This document shows positions 1 to 9,108 of a stretch of 64,000 nucleotides of DNA, in pieces. Each line of letters opens with the position of its first letter. Within the stretch, counting starts at the first letter, position 1. The notes below the pieces were generated by a model. The model had not been told where the DNA came from and did not search any database. It worked only from the letters and a program-made list of their open reading frames with translations. The position numbers and the translations under genes are program-made. Origin of the DNA: Nocardioides daejeonensis (lineage in GTDB: Bacteria > Actinomycetota > Actinomycetes > Propionibacteriales > Nocardioidaceae); assembly GCF_003194585.1 (NCBI RefSeq), contig NZ_QHKZ01000001.1, forward strand, positions 372,001 through 436,000. The letters are read 5' to 3'.

Positions 1-1
1 C

Positions 2-223
2 GAGGACGGCGACCTGGTCGACGCCCTGGTCGACGCGCTGACCGATCTGACCGGCGGCGGGATCATCTGGCTGCTGACTCCGAAGGTGGGCCGCCCCGGC
101 GCCATCGATCCGGCCGACATCGCCGAAGGTGCACCGGTGGCTGGGCTCAGCCAGACCACCACCGCGGTGGCGAGCAGCGACTGGGCGGCTACCCGCCTGG
201 TCGCGCCCAAGACCACGCACTGA
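2..223 (+). CDS. DUF3052 family protein, C-terminal part only
   Basis: The left edge of the window cuts this gene; 73 codons and the TGA stop at 221-223 remain. The visible tail runs from an acidic stretch (EDGDLVDALVDALTDL) through GGGIIWLLTPKVGRPG to LVAPKTTH. The pattern IWLLTPKxGRPG followed by a hydrophilic TRLVAPK end is that of the small actinobacterial DUF3052 proteins, which have no known activity. In many actinobacteria that gene lies beside the pyruvate dehydrogenase E1 gene aceE, which would then be off the left edge; this is context from the family and cannot be seen here. The next gene starts 13 bases downstream on the same strand, so co-transcription is possible. Confidence 0.75.
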   Translation, partial: EDGDLVDALVDALTDLTGGGIIWLLTPKVGRPGAIDPADIAEGAPVAGLSQTTTAVASSDWAATRLVAPKTTH

Positions 224-236
224 AGAGAAGGAACTC

Positions 237-1835
237 ATGGGCAAGATCGGAGCACTGCTGGGCACGGGGGCGACCTCGGCCAAGGTGTTGACCTCAGCGG
301 GCATCGTGCGCCCGTACTCCCCGCTCACCCTCGCGAAGGTGGGCCGGACCGTGCTCGCCTGGGGCACAGGCCCCGCGGGTGGCTTCGCCTCGATGGCGCT
401 GCGCAACCCGGACGGGGTGGCACTGGTCGACGAGCTGGGCTCGCTCACGTTCCATGAGCTGCACGCCCGCAGCAACGCTCTCGCGCACGAGCTCCGCAAG
501 CGTGGCGTGGTCGAGGGCGACGGCGTGGCGATCATGTGCCGCAACCACCGGGGCTTCCTCGACGCGAGCCTCGCGGTCGCCAAGCTCGGTGCCGACGCGC
601 TCTACCTCAACACCGCGTTCGCCGGGCCGCAGCTGGCCGAGGTCATCGCCCGCGAGCGGCCGCGTCTGGTGGTCCACGACGAGGAGTTCACCGGCCTGCT
701 CTCGGCTGCGGAGATCGACCAGAGACTGCTGGCCTGGGTCGACGGTCCGACGACCGCCGACTCGCTCGAGGCCCTGATCACCGTCGGTGACCGTTCGGAG
801 CTCGCCCCGCCCAAACGGCACGGTCGGGTCGTGATCCTCACCTCGGGCACGACCGGCACACCGAAGGGGGCCCCGCGCAGCGAGGCCGGTATCGACGCCG
901 CGGTGGCGCTGCTCTCGCGGCTGCCACTCAAGTACGGCTGGCGTACGCACGTGGCTGCGCCGATGTTCCACACCTGGGGCTACGCGCATCTCGCGCTGGC
1001 GATGCTGCTCGGCTCGACCGTGGTGGTCAGCCGGCGCTTCGACCCGGAGGAGGCCCTGCGGGTCACCGAGGAGAACCGCTGCGACTCGCTGGTGGTGATC
1101 CCGGTGATGTTGCAGCGGATGCTGCGACTGCCGGCGGAGACGCTCGACCGCTACTCGCTCGACACCCTGAAGGTGACGGCCGCCTCGGGCTCCGCACTCC
1201 CCGGTGACCTGGCCTTGGAGTGGATGGACCGCTTCGGCGACAACCTGCACAACATCTACGGCTCCACCGAGGTCGCCTACGCGTCCATCGCGACGCCCGA
1301 GGATCTGCGCGCGGCTCCGACGAGCGCCGGGAAGCCGCCGTACGCCACCGTCGTGAAGATCCTCGACGACCACGGCCGCGAGGTGCCGACCGGTGAGGCC
1401 GGCCGGATCTTCGTCGGCAACGGGATGCTCTTCGAGGGCTACACGGGGGGCGGCAACAAGGAGATCGTCAGCGGCCTGATGTCCACGGGTGACGTCGGCC
1501 GCTTCGACAGCGAGGGTCGTCTCTACGTGGAGGGCCGCGATGACGAGATGATCGTCTCCGGGGGAGAGAACGTCTTCCCCAAGGAGGTCGAGGACTGTCT
1601 CTGCCGGCACGACGCGGTCGTGGAGGCGGCAGCGATCGGCGTCGAGGACGACGAGTTCGGCAAGCGTCTGCGAGCGTTCGTGGTGGTGGCCGGCGAGGCG
1701 ACCGAGGAAGATCTCAAGGACTGGGTACGGGCCAACCTGGCGCGCTACAAGGTACCGCGCGAGATCGCCTTCCTCGACGAGCTGCCGCGCAATGCAACCG
1801 GCAAGGTGCTGAAGCGCGAGCTGCACCAGCTCTGA
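237..1835 (+). CDS. acyl-CoA synthetase (AMP-forming ligase, FadD type)
   Basis: This 532-residue protein of the ANL adenylating superfamily should activate a carboxylic acid, probably a medium or long chain fatty acid, to its acyl-AMP and then acyl-CoA in the cytoplasm. The AMP-binding P-loop motif TSGTTGTPKG lies near residue 200, the adenylate motif YGSTE near 340, and the hinge region TGDVGRFDSEGRLYVEGRDDE with GGENVFPKEVE leads into a C-terminal domain ending RNATGKVLKREL, which carries the catalytic lysine. I start it at ATG 237, behind the Shine-Dalgarno-like AGAAGGA, because the open frame upstream overlaps the DUF3052 gene. An N-terminal extension of about 50 residues before the core resembles mycobacterial FadD12-like proteins. 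The acid it uses cannot be read from sequence. Confidence 0.88.
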   Translation: MGKIGALLGTGATSAKVLTSAGIVRPYSPLTLAKVGRTVLAWGTGPAGGFASMALRNPDGVALVDELGSLTFHELHARSNALAHELRKRGVVEGDGVAIMCRNHRGFLDASLAVAKLGADALYLNTAFAGPQLAEVIARERPRLVVHDEEFTGLLSAAEIDQRLLAWVDGPTTADSLEALITVGDRSELAPPKRHGRVVILTSGTTGTPKGAPRSEAGIDAAVALLSRLPLKYGWRTHVAAPMFHTWGYAHLALAMLLGSTVVVSRRFDPEEALRVTEENRCDSLVVIPVMLQRMLRLPAETLDRYSLDTLKVTAASGSALPGDLALEWMDRFGDNLHNIYGSTEVAYASIATPEDLRAAPTSAGKPPYATVVKILDDHGREVPTGEAGRIFVGNGMLFEGYTGGGNKEIVSGLMSTGDVGRFDSEGRLYVEGRDDEMIVSGGENVFPKEVEDCLCRHDAVVEAAAIGVEDDEFGKRLRAFVVVAGEATEEDLKDWVRANLARYKVPREIAFLDELPRNATGKVLKRELHQL

Positions 1836-1842
1836 GCAGCGC

Positions 1843-2631
1843 TCACACCGCTCGGTAGCAGCTCAGCCGCCGGTCCCCGGCATCCCACTGGGCCTGGTTC
1901 GGGTAGGTGAACCAGAAGGCGGCCTGCCCCACGAGCGGACGGCACTCGGCAGCCGCCAGCTCCTCCCAGGCTCGGTTGCCGGGATGCTGCTCGCCGGACA
2001 CCGGCACGCTCGCCGTCCAGTGGAACTGGTGGGGCTGGTCGCAGGTGACGTACGCCGCCTCGTCGCCCTGCTCGGTGCTCACGCAGCGGGTCCACCTCTC
2101 CGGCAGATCGCCCCGGAAGACCGGGAGCCCAGCACCCGGCAGCTCGGCCGGGGCGGGGGCCAGGGAGCGGACGTCGCAGCGGAACCACCGTGCGCCGCGG
2201 TCGCGCTGCGCCTGGTCGGGCTGGAGCCAGACCCATTCGAGGAAGGCGGCAGGCATGGTGGCCACGTCGAGGCCGGCGGCCTCCGGCAGCGCAGCGGAGC
2301 ACCGCTGGGCGACCCAGGCCTGGGGTGCCTCCTCGATCTCGGCCGGCAGCACGCCGGAGAGATAGGTCACCGACGTGTGTGGGTCCGAGCACGGCACGGT
2401 TGCGGCGGCGTCGGTGGAGCCGCCGGTGAGTCCCGCCGGGAGCCGATGGCAGGCGCCCCGGTTCGGCATGCCGGCCCGGGCGTCGGCGACCGGCTCCGCC
2501 CACACCACCGCAGGGCCGACCTGCGCGCGCTCGGAGGCAGGCGCGGGCGCCTGCTCCTGGCAGCCGGTCAGGAGCAGGGTCATCCCCGCGACCATGGCTG
2601 GGAGCAGGGTGCGAAGATGACGTTGAGCCAT
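1843..2631 (-). CDS. septum formation family lipoprotein
   Basis: The 262-residue product has a hydrophobic signal segment (TLLPAMVAGMTLLLTGC) that ends in a lipobox, so it should be a membrane-anchored extracytoplasmic lipoprotein. The mature part holds two similar halves, each with a cysteine pair and a D/QPH motif: ACHRLPAG to CSDPHTSVTYLSG, and RCVSTEQG to CDQPHQFHW. This is the layout of the Septum_form family (PF13845), common in actinobacteria and of uncertain role. The start at 2631 is chosen because GGGGAG lies just upstream and the lipobox then falls at the right place; longer starts would put it too far inside. It ends convergently 8 bases from the acyl-CoA synthetase, and its start lies head to head with ahpE, 64 bases away. 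Confidence 0.75.
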   Translation of the reverse strand: MAQRHLRTLLPAMVAGMTLLLTGCQEQAPAPASERAQVGPAVVWAEPVADARAGMPNRGACHRLPAGLTGGSTDAAATVPCSDPHTSVTYLSGVLPAEIEEAPQAWVAQRCSAALPEAAGLDVATMPAAFLEWVWLQPDQAQRDRGARWFRCDVRSLAPAPAELPGAGLPVFRGDLPERWTRCVSTEQGDEAAYVTCDQPHQFHWTASVPVSGEQHPGNRAWEELAAAECRPLVGQAAFWFTYPNQAQWDAGDRRLSCYRAV

Positions 2632-2695
2632 GGACTCCCCAGGGTTCGAGACAACGCAGAGCCTAGCGGCGCCGTACCCCTCAGACAGGACTGAC

Positions 2696-3160
2696 GTGCA
2701 CACATTGCAGGTGGGAGATCTCGCCCCGGACTTCACGCTGCGTGACCAGTACGGCCAGGACGTGACCCTGTCGTCGTTCCGCGGGTCGAAGGCGGTACTG
2801 ATCTTCTTCTACCCGTTCGCCTTCTCTGGGGTCTGCCGCGGCGAGCTGAGCCAGATCCAGGATCGGCTTGCGGAGTTCCTCACCTTCGACTCCGAGGTGC
2901 TCGCCATCTCCTGCGACCCGACCTATGCGCTGCGTGGCTTCGCCGACGCCGAGGGACTCACGGTGCCGCTGCTGGCCGACTTCTGGCCGCATGGCGAGGT
3001 GGCCTCCGCCTACGACGTCTTCGACGACCAGCGCGGTTGCGCTCGTCGTTCCACCTACCTGGTGGACAAGGAGGGACGGATCGCCTGGGCTGTGCACAAC
3101 GCGATGCCGGACGGGCGGGATCTCGACGAGCATCTCCGGCAACTGCAATCCGTGAGCTGA
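2696..3160 (+). CDS. ahpE: one-cysteine peroxiredoxin, AhpE type
   Basis: The 154-residue protein reduces peroxides (in the M. tuberculosis relative also peroxynitrite) with a peroxidatic cysteine. That cysteine sits in PFAFSGVCRGEL near residue 45, and the peroxiredoxin fold is marked by VGDLAPDFTLRDQYG and YPFAF. There is no AhpC-type C-terminal resolving cysteine, as expected for AhpE; other cysteines occur in ISCDP and QRGCARR. Length matches the family (about 153). I use the GTG at 2696, with AGGA five bases upstream, giving MHTLQVGDLAPDF; the frame is open further upstream but would overlap the divergent lipoprotein start. A 14-bp stem-loop follows the gene. Confidence 0.9.
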   Translation: MHTLQVGDLAPDFTLRDQYGQDVTLSSFRGSKAVLIFFYPFAFSGVCRGELSQIQDRLAEFLTFDSEVLAISCDPTYALRGFADAEGLTVPLLADFWPHGEVASAYDVFDDQRGCARRSTYLVDKEGRIAWAVHNAMPDGRDLDEHLRQLQSVS

Positions 3161-3245
3161 GCACGTCGCGGGTCGCCGACTGCAATTTCATGCAAAGTTT
3201 GACCAAATGGTGGCGACCCGCCACGAGATAGGTCAAGATTCTTCT

Positions 3246-3285
3246 GTCGCGACCGCTGGTGACCCGAGACTCCAGCGGTCGCGAC
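3246..3285 (+). terminator. strong stem-loop, probable terminator of ahpE
   Basis: A perfect 14-bp inverted repeat (GTCGCGACCGCTGG and its complement at 3272-3285) encloses a 12-base loop. It lies 85 bases after ahpE and 75 bases before the tRNA, and is followed by GTCATTTC rather than a clear T run, as is usual for high-GC actinobacterial terminators. Confidence 0.6.
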
Positions 3286-3359
3286 GTCATTTCGGCACTG
3301 ATTTCCCATCTCGTTCGCTGCCTGCGTAGGGTGTCGCGTCGTGCCGGGAATCCGGCCCC

Positions 3360-3431
3360 GCGTCGGTAGCTCAGTGGTAGAGCACCCGGTTTACACCCGG
3401 GCGGTCGGCGGTTCGAAACCGTCCCGACGCA
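3360..3431 (+). tRNA. tRNA-Val, anticodon TAC
   Basis: A complete cloverleaf can be folded: acceptor arm GCGTCGG (3360-3366) with CCGACGC (3424-3430), a D arm with the usual TAGCTCAGTGGTAGAGC, anticodon stem CCCGG/CCGGG around the loop TTTACAC (anticodon TAC, reading GTA codons), and the T arm with GGTTCGAAACC. The discriminator base is A, and CCA (3432-3434) is encoded in the genome. No integrase or repeated tRNA 3' end was seen nearby, so there is no sign that it serves as an attachment site. Confidence 0.95.
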
Positions 3432-3588
3432 CCACCCCCCCCTTCTCGTTCTGCAAGGTCGCCGGGCAGGCGAACGACCGTTTGTCGCATACCTGCTGCC
3501 GCTGGCGGATCGGCGCGCCGCCGGGGCTGTCCGGTCGTCGGCACCGTTGGCTACGGTGAGCAGGTAGCCGATGAGAGGTTGATCACCC

Positions 3589-5121
<1,533 letters not shown>

Positions 5122-5149
5122 CCAGCGCCGGGCACGCGACGCCGGTGAC

Positions 5150-5183
5150 GAGCCGTGGGTGAGAGCGTTCTCATCCACGGCTC
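5150..5183 (+). terminator. 15-bp hairpin after the acyl-CoA ligase
   Basis: GAGCCGTGGGTGAGA (5150-5164) pairs with TCTCATCCACGGCTC (5169-5183) through 15 positions, one a G-U wobble, around the loop GCGT. It sits 28 bases after the ligase stop and has no T run. Its right arm overlaps the CTCATC direct repeats proposed as a response-regulator site, so terminator and operator seem to share bases. Confidence 0.6.
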
Positions 5184-5197
5184 ATCGTCTGCTCACC
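5170..5197 (+). promoter_or_regulatory. three 11-bp-spaced CTCATC repeats, candidate response-regulator site
   Basis: CTCATC at 5170, CTCATC at 5181 and CTCACC at 5192 are spaced by exactly 11 bases, one helical turn, which is the usual layout of tandem sites for OmpR-family regulators. They lie 66 bases upstream of the Asp-rich protein start. The same motif with the same spacing occurs upstream of the second Asp-rich gene at 9048-9064. Assignment to the response regulator at 6572-7240 is inference. Confidence 0.5.
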
Positions 5198-5262
5198 GCG
5201 TGTCGCTTGGCTTGTTCTCGCCCAGCAAGGAGGCCGGAGACGGCCGGACGAGAGGAAGCAAC

Positions 5263-5655
5263 ATGAAGCGCCTGATCCCCATCACCGGACTCGGACTGGT
5301 CGGGCTGGTCGCCCTCGGCGTGGTCGGCATGCAGACCGCGGCGGTAGGCCAGACCGACGACGACTACGCCAAGCGCGACGACGACCAGCCGTCGCTGGTG
5401 CTCGTCGACGACAACTACGACGACGATGACGACGACGACACCTACGGCCAGATCAGCCGGGTCACCCAGCACAGCCGCAACAGCGCGGTGAGCCGCGACC
5501 ACACCCGCAGCAACCGCACCGCGGTGAGCCGCGACCGTGACCTCAGCCGGGCCGACAAGACCCGCGACTGGACCCGGGACGGGGCCGGTGACCGGACTCG
5601 TGACCGGACGGCGGGGCACACCAACGACCGGTCCCGCAACGACACCCGCCGCTGA
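5263..5655 (+). CDS. small secreted Asp-rich protein with repetitive charged tail
   Basis: The 130-residue product begins with a signal peptide (MKRLIPITGLGLVGLVALGV to about residue 29). The mature protein starts with clustered aspartates, including seven in a row in NYDDDDDDDTY, and then an Arg/Asp/Thr/Ser-rich tail built on the short unit SRDxTR or TRDRT. No enzyme domain is seen; a surface metal or calcium binder is a guess. The start is the ATG at 5263, behind AGAGGAAG. It is 24 bases upstream of the kinase gene on the same strand, and its promoter region carries the CTCATC repeats shared with the other Asp-rich gene at 8676-9026, which heads the neighbouring two-component operon. Confidence 0.7.
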   Translation: MKRLIPITGLGLVGLVALGVVGMQTAAVGQTDDDYAKRDDDQPSLVLVDDNYDDDDDDDTYGQISRVTQHSRNSAVSRDHTRSNRTAVSRDRDLSRADKTRDWTRDGAGDRTRDRTAGHTNDRSRNDTRR

Positions 5656-5679
5656 CCGGCACCGGAGCGAGGAGTGCGC

Positions 5680-6555
5680 ATGGACGAGAAGTGGGGATTC
5701 GCCGAGGGCGACCCGATCACCGCTGAGCTGACTGCGCTGCGGCTGCTCGGCGGTGGGGCGGCGTACGAGGCCTATCTGGCGTTCGACGAGATCACCTGGT
5801 CGCCCGTGGTGGTGAAGGTGCTCCGTCCCGATCAGGTCGCCGACTCCTCGTCCCTGCGGGGCCTGCGCCGGGAGGCGCAGGCCCTCGCCCGGATCAACCA
5901 CCCGGTGGTGGTCCGGGGGCTGCGCCACGAGGCGGAGGGGGAGCGGCCCCACCTGGTGCTGGAGCAGGTCGACGGGCCGCGTCTCTCTTCGCTGATCCGC
6001 CGCTACGGACCGCTGCAGGCCGCGCAGTACCTGCCGCTGGCGATCGACATCGCCTCGGCGCTGCACTACTTCCGCCATATCGACTACGTGCACCTCGACA
6101 TCAAGCCGAGCAACGTGATCATGGGGGCTCCCGCCCGCCTGATCGACCTGTCGGTCGCCCGCACCGTGGAGGCGGCGGCAGAGCTGCGGCACCTGATCGG
6201 CACCGACGCCTACATGGCCCCGGAGCAGTGCCAGCCCGTCGCCGACAACGCCCCGGGTCCGGCCAGCGACGTCTGGGGACTCGGAGCGACCCTCTTCCAC
6301 GCGGTGACCGGACGGCGACCCTTCCGCTCCGGTGATCCCGACGCAGACGCACTCGACGACCGGTTCCCCCAGGTTGCCAAGGAGCCGCGGGAGCTGCCGG
6401 ACGACGTACCGGCGCCGGTGCGCAAGGTGGTGAGCGCCTGCCTTGAGCACCGTCCCGAGGACCGCCCACTGCCCCGGGAGATCACCGAGGCGCTGGAGCC
6501 GGTCCTGGCTGCGCTGCCGCGGGGCCATCTCGCTGGATTCCGCCTGGGACGCTAG
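5680..6555 (+). CDS. soluble Ser/Thr protein kinase
   Basis: The 291-residue protein consists of a Hanks-type kinase domain and little else; there is no transmembrane or sensor region, so it should act in the cytoplasm on unknown targets. Seen motifs are a glycine-rich loop (LLGGGAAYEAYL), the ATP-site lysine in VVVKVLRP, the catalytic loop HLDIKPSNV and the activation-segment end MAPEQ. The usual DFG is replaced by DLS (LIDLSVAR), keeping the metal-binding aspartate. I prefer ATG 5680, with GGAG five bases upstream, over GTG 5674. It follows the Asp-rich gene directly and converges with the two-component operon, so a link to the same signal is plausible but unproven. Confidence 0.85.
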   Translation: MDEKWGFAEGDPITAELTALRLLGGGAAYEAYLAFDEITWSPVVVKVLRPDQVADSSSLRGLRREAQALARINHPVVVRGLRHEAEGERPHLVLEQVDGPRLSSLIRRYGPLQAAQYLPLAIDIASALHYFRHIDYVHLDIKPSNVIMGAPARLIDLSVARTVEAAAELRHLIGTDAYMAPEQCQPVADNAPGPASDVWGLGATLFHAVTGRRPFRSGDPDADALDDRFPQVAKEPRELPDDVPAPVRKVVSACLEHRPEDRPLPREITEALEPVLAALPRGHLAGFRLGR

Positions 6556-6571
6556 GGCCCGAGCGGTGCGG

Positions 6572-7240
6572 TCAGGGCTCCAACCGGTAGCCCATGCCAC
6601 GCACGGTGGTGATCGCCCGTGCGCCCACTTTGCGGCGTAGGTACCCGACGTAGACGTCGACCACGTTGGAACCGGGGTCGAAGTCGAGCCCCCAGACATG
6701 ATCGAGGAGCTGCTCCCGCGAGAGCACCTGACCGGGGTTGAGCAGGAAGATCTCGAGGAGGGCGAACTCGCGGGCGGAGAGGTCGACCGCCCGGCCCGCG
6801 ATCGTCGCGCGCCGGGTCCGCAGGTCAAGCTCGACGCCGCCGGCACTGAGCTTCTCCACGGCGCCCCCGGGCTGGTCCCCGGACTGCCGGAGCCGAAGCC
6901 GGACCCGGGCGAGCAGCTCCGCGAAGCGGAACGGCTTGGGCATGTAGTCGTCCGCGCCACCCTCCAACGCGGAGACGGTGTCGGTCACCGAGTCGCGCGC
7001 GGTCAACACGATCACCGGCATGCGGGAGCCCTGGGCGCGCAGCTGCTCCAACACCTCGAAGCCGTCGAGACCGGGCAGGCCGATGTCGAGCACCATCAGG
7101 TCGTGCTGGCCGGAGAGCGCCTCGTCGAGACCGGAGGGACCGTCTCCGACGACGGTCGTGCGGTGGCCCTCGGCACGCAGCCCCTTGGCGACGAAGGAGG
7201 CGATCCGCTCCTCGTCCTCGACGATCAGGATGTGGGCCAT
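6572..7240 (-). CDS. OmpR-family response regulator
   Basis: This 222-residue regulator has a receiver domain (residues 1-115) with acidic pocket EDE at 8-10, phospho-acceptor Asp52 in LMVLDIGLPG, the conserved Thr in VLTARD and Lys in PKPFRF. A winged-helix DNA-binding domain follows (about 127-222; LSAREFALLEIFLLNPGQVLSREQLLDHVW to TTVRGMGYRL). Its start overlaps the end of the histidine kinase gene by 16 bases, so the two are co-translated. Its likely targets, by the 11-bp CTCATC repeats, are the two Asp-rich protein genes, one of which heads this operon. It resembles MprA/CutR-type regulators but no orthologue is claimed. Confidence 0.93.
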   Translation of the reverse strand: MAHILIVEDEERIASFVAKGLRAEGHRTTVVGDGPSGLDEALSGQHDLMVLDIGLPGLDGFEVLEQLRAQGSRMPVIVLTARDSVTDTVSALEGGADDYMPKPFRFAELLARVRLRLRQSGDQPGGAVEKLSAGGVELDLRTRRATIAGRAVDLSAREFALLEIFLLNPGQVLSREQLLDHVWGLDFDPGSNVVDVYVGYLRRKVGARAITTVRGMGYRLEP

Positions 7241-8679
7241 GGCGTCTCCTGGGGGTAGGGCAGGGTGAGGACGAAGCGTGCTCCTCCGGAAGGCTCCGGA
7301 TGGACGGAGACGGAGCCGCCGTGCGCCTCAGCGATGGCGCGGACCAGCGAGAGCCCGAGGCCGAAGCCCTCGTCGCCGCTCCGGACCGCGCTCCGGGCGA
7401 AACGGTCGAAGATCCGATGCCGGTCGGCCTCCGGCACGCCGTCTCCGGAGTCACGCACCCAGAGCTCGACACCGGTGGTGACCGCTCGAGCGCCGATGGC
7501 GATCTCGTCGTCCGGGTCGGTGTGCTTCACGGCGTTGTCGGCCAGTTGGAGCAGTGCCTGGGTGAGTCGCTGCTGGTCGACGAGTACCACGAGCTCGGGA
7601 GCGTCGTCGAGCAGCCAGCAGCGCTCGGCGAGGCCGGAGGCCTTCGCATGCACCGTCGTGACCAAGGAGTGCAGGTCGACGGGCTCGGGCGTCACGAAGT
7701 CGGGCCGGGCGCTCTTGGCCAGCTGGATCAGGTCGCCGACGAGGCGCGACATCCGGTCCACCTCGTCGAGGAGCAGGGCGCGGGTCTCGGCAACCTCTGC
7801 TGGGTCGCCGGTGTCCAACAGCTCGAGGTGGCCGCGCAGCACGGTGAGAGGTGTCTTGAGCTCGTGGCCCGCCGCGTCGAGGAAGAGGCGTTGATCGGCG
7901 AACGCCTGCTCGAGCCGGTCCAGCATCTGGTTGACGGTGCGGGTCAGGCGGGTGATGTCGTCGTTGCCGCTCTCGGGGATCCGCAGCGAGAGATCGCTGC
8001 CACTGATCTCGTGTGCGGTCGCGTCGAGCCGGCGCAGGGGCGCGAGCAGCCGGCCGGCCTGCCAGGTGGCGAGGCCGGTGATCACGAGGAGGGCGAGCAG
8101 CGCGGTGATCAGGTAGGTGCGCATCAGCGCGTAGAGCTCCCGGCGGCTCTCGTCGAAGACGGTCAGCACCACCAGGGCGCCGGTCTCGCCGCTGGGTGCG
8201 TGCGTCACCGGCTGGACCGACACCAGGACGTCTCCCAGCGACGTCGCGACGGTGACGTCCCCTCCGGTCCGTAGCCGCGCCTCGATCGCCGTGACCACAC
8301 TGCGTTCTCCGGTCAGGGGCCCGTGCTCGGAGAGGGAGTGCAACGGCCAGCGGCGTCCGACGATCCACCCGACCAGCAGCTCGTCGTCGCTGGGTACGTT
8401 GCGGGAGATGAAGTCCCGGAAGAGCGCCTCGAGCCCGGCGAAGGGACGCCGGGTCTTCGGGTCGATGCCGCTGCTCTGCAGGTGGTCGAACTCCGCGATC
8501 TCCTGATCGGCGTGCTCGATCGCCTGGTCGTGCAGACGGGAGGACTCGAGGGCGAAGACGAGGCCGCCGACCAGAGCCAGCGCCAGGGCGCTGAGCAGCG
8601 CGACCGCCAGGGTCATGCGGACCCGCACGCTGAAGCCGGGGCGACGGGCCCGGCCGTCGTCGTCAGCGGCCACGGTCAA
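7225..8679 (-). CDS. sensor histidine kinase, HAMP type
   Basis: This 484-residue kinase has a first membrane segment at about 20-43, an extracytoplasmic sensor of about 140 residues, a second membrane segment at about 188-209, and a HAMP linker. The HisKA dimer domain carries the phospho-His272 in AAGHELKTPL, and the ATPase domain has the N box LADNAVKH, VRDSGDGVP and GLGLSLV. It overlaps the upstream Asp-rich gene by 4 bases at a TTG start (8679); GTG 8673 is an alternative, and neither has a good ribosome site, fitting translational coupling. The sensor domain is not a family I recognise. It should phosphorylate the regulator encoded next. Confidence 0.93.
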   Translation of the reverse strand: MTVAADDDGRARRPGFSVRVRMTLAVALLSALALALVGGLVFALESSRLHDQAIEHADQEIAEFDHLQSSGIDPKTRRPFAGLEALFRDFISRNVPSDDELLVGWIVGRRWPLHSLSEHGPLTGERSVVTAIEARLRTGGDVTVATSLGDVLVSVQPVTHAPSGETGALVVLTVFDESRRELYALMRTYLITALLALLVITGLATWQAGRLLAPLRRLDATAHEISGSDLSLRIPESGNDDITRLTRTVNQMLDRLEQAFADQRLFLDAAGHELKTPLTVLRGHLELLDTGDPAEVAETRALLLDEVDRMSRLVGDLIQLAKSARPDFVTPEPVDLHSLVTTVHAKASGLAERCWLLDDAPELVVLVDQQRLTQALLQLADNAVKHTDPDDEIAIGARAVTTGVELWVRDSGDGVPEADRHRIFDRFARSAVRSGDEGFGLGLSLVRAIAEAHGGSVSVHPEPSGGARFVLTLPYPQETPWPTS

Positions 8680-9026
8680 TCGTCGTCGCGGTAGTCGTCA
8701 CGCTCATCCCTGTCGTCATCGTCATCGTCGTCGCGGTCGTCGTCATCGTCGTCGACCTGCGGGCGGACCACCTCAGGACCGTCGTCGTCATCGTCGTCAT
8801 CGTCGTCGGGGTCCGCCGTGGCGGTCCCGCGCGGCGGTCGCGGCTTGCGCGGCTTCTCGTCGGTCGGTGTGTCGGTCGGTTCGGAGGAGTTCTCCACCAC
8901 GATGACCTGACGCTCCCGGGGCTCCTCGGCGCCGCCGGCGAGCGTCCCCGCGACATAGGCGGAGACAGGCAGCAGCACGGCGGCGATGCCGATCGGGGTC
9001 CAGGGCACTCTCATGGCAGCCACCAT
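8676..9026 (-). CDS. small Asp-rich exported protein heading the two-component operon
   Basis: The 116-residue product (112 if it starts at ATG 9014) has one hydrophobic N-terminal segment (PIGIAAVLLPVSAYVAGTL), then a proline/charged linker, then a C-terminus made almost only of aspartate: runs of nine, six and seven Asp broken by short RD or VDD pieces, ending RDERDDYRDDD. It should be an anchored or secreted polyanion on the outside of the membrane. It is translationally coupled to the histidine kinase, so it may present ligand or metal to the sensor; that is inference. The other Asp-rich gene (5263-5655) has the same polarity of design and the same upstream repeat motif. Confidence 0.7.
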   Translation of the reverse strand: MVAAMRVPWTPIGIAAVLLPVSAYVAGTLAGGAEEPRERQVIVVENSSEPTDTPTDEKPRKPRPPRGTATADPDDDDDDDDDGPEVVRPQVDDDDDDRDDDDDDDRDERDDYRDDD

Positions 9027-9047
9027 CCTGCCTCAGGGTGGGAACGG

Positions 9048-9064
9048 GATGAGAGGTCCATGAG
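9048..9064 (-). promoter_or_regulatory. two 11-bp-spaced CTCATC-type repeats upstream of the Asp-rich/two-component operon
   Basis: Read on the minus strand the units are CTCATG (9064-9059) and CTCATC (9053-9048), 11 bases apart, 22 bases before ATG 9026. A further CTCATC lies on the opposite strand at 9071-9076. The match in motif and spacing to 5170-5197 suggests autoregulation by the response regulator of this operon. Confidence 0.45.
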
Positions 9065-9095
9065 AGGACCCTCATCTGCGCTGTCACCCGGTCTA

Positions 9096-9101
9096 TAGAG
9101 T
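9096..9101 (+). promoter_or_regulatory. -10 box of a leaderless promoter (Nif3-like gene)
   Basis: TAGAGT fits the actinobacterial TANNNT -10 element and lies 7 bases before ATG 9109, which has no Shine-Dalgarno sequence; transcription would begin at or beside the start codon. Confidence 0.5.
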
Positions 9102-9108
9102 CACGGAC

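Noticed and set aside
3360-3434. tRNA-Val as a phage or island attachment site
   Set aside because: No integrase, no repeated tRNA 3' end and no change in gene style were found on either side.
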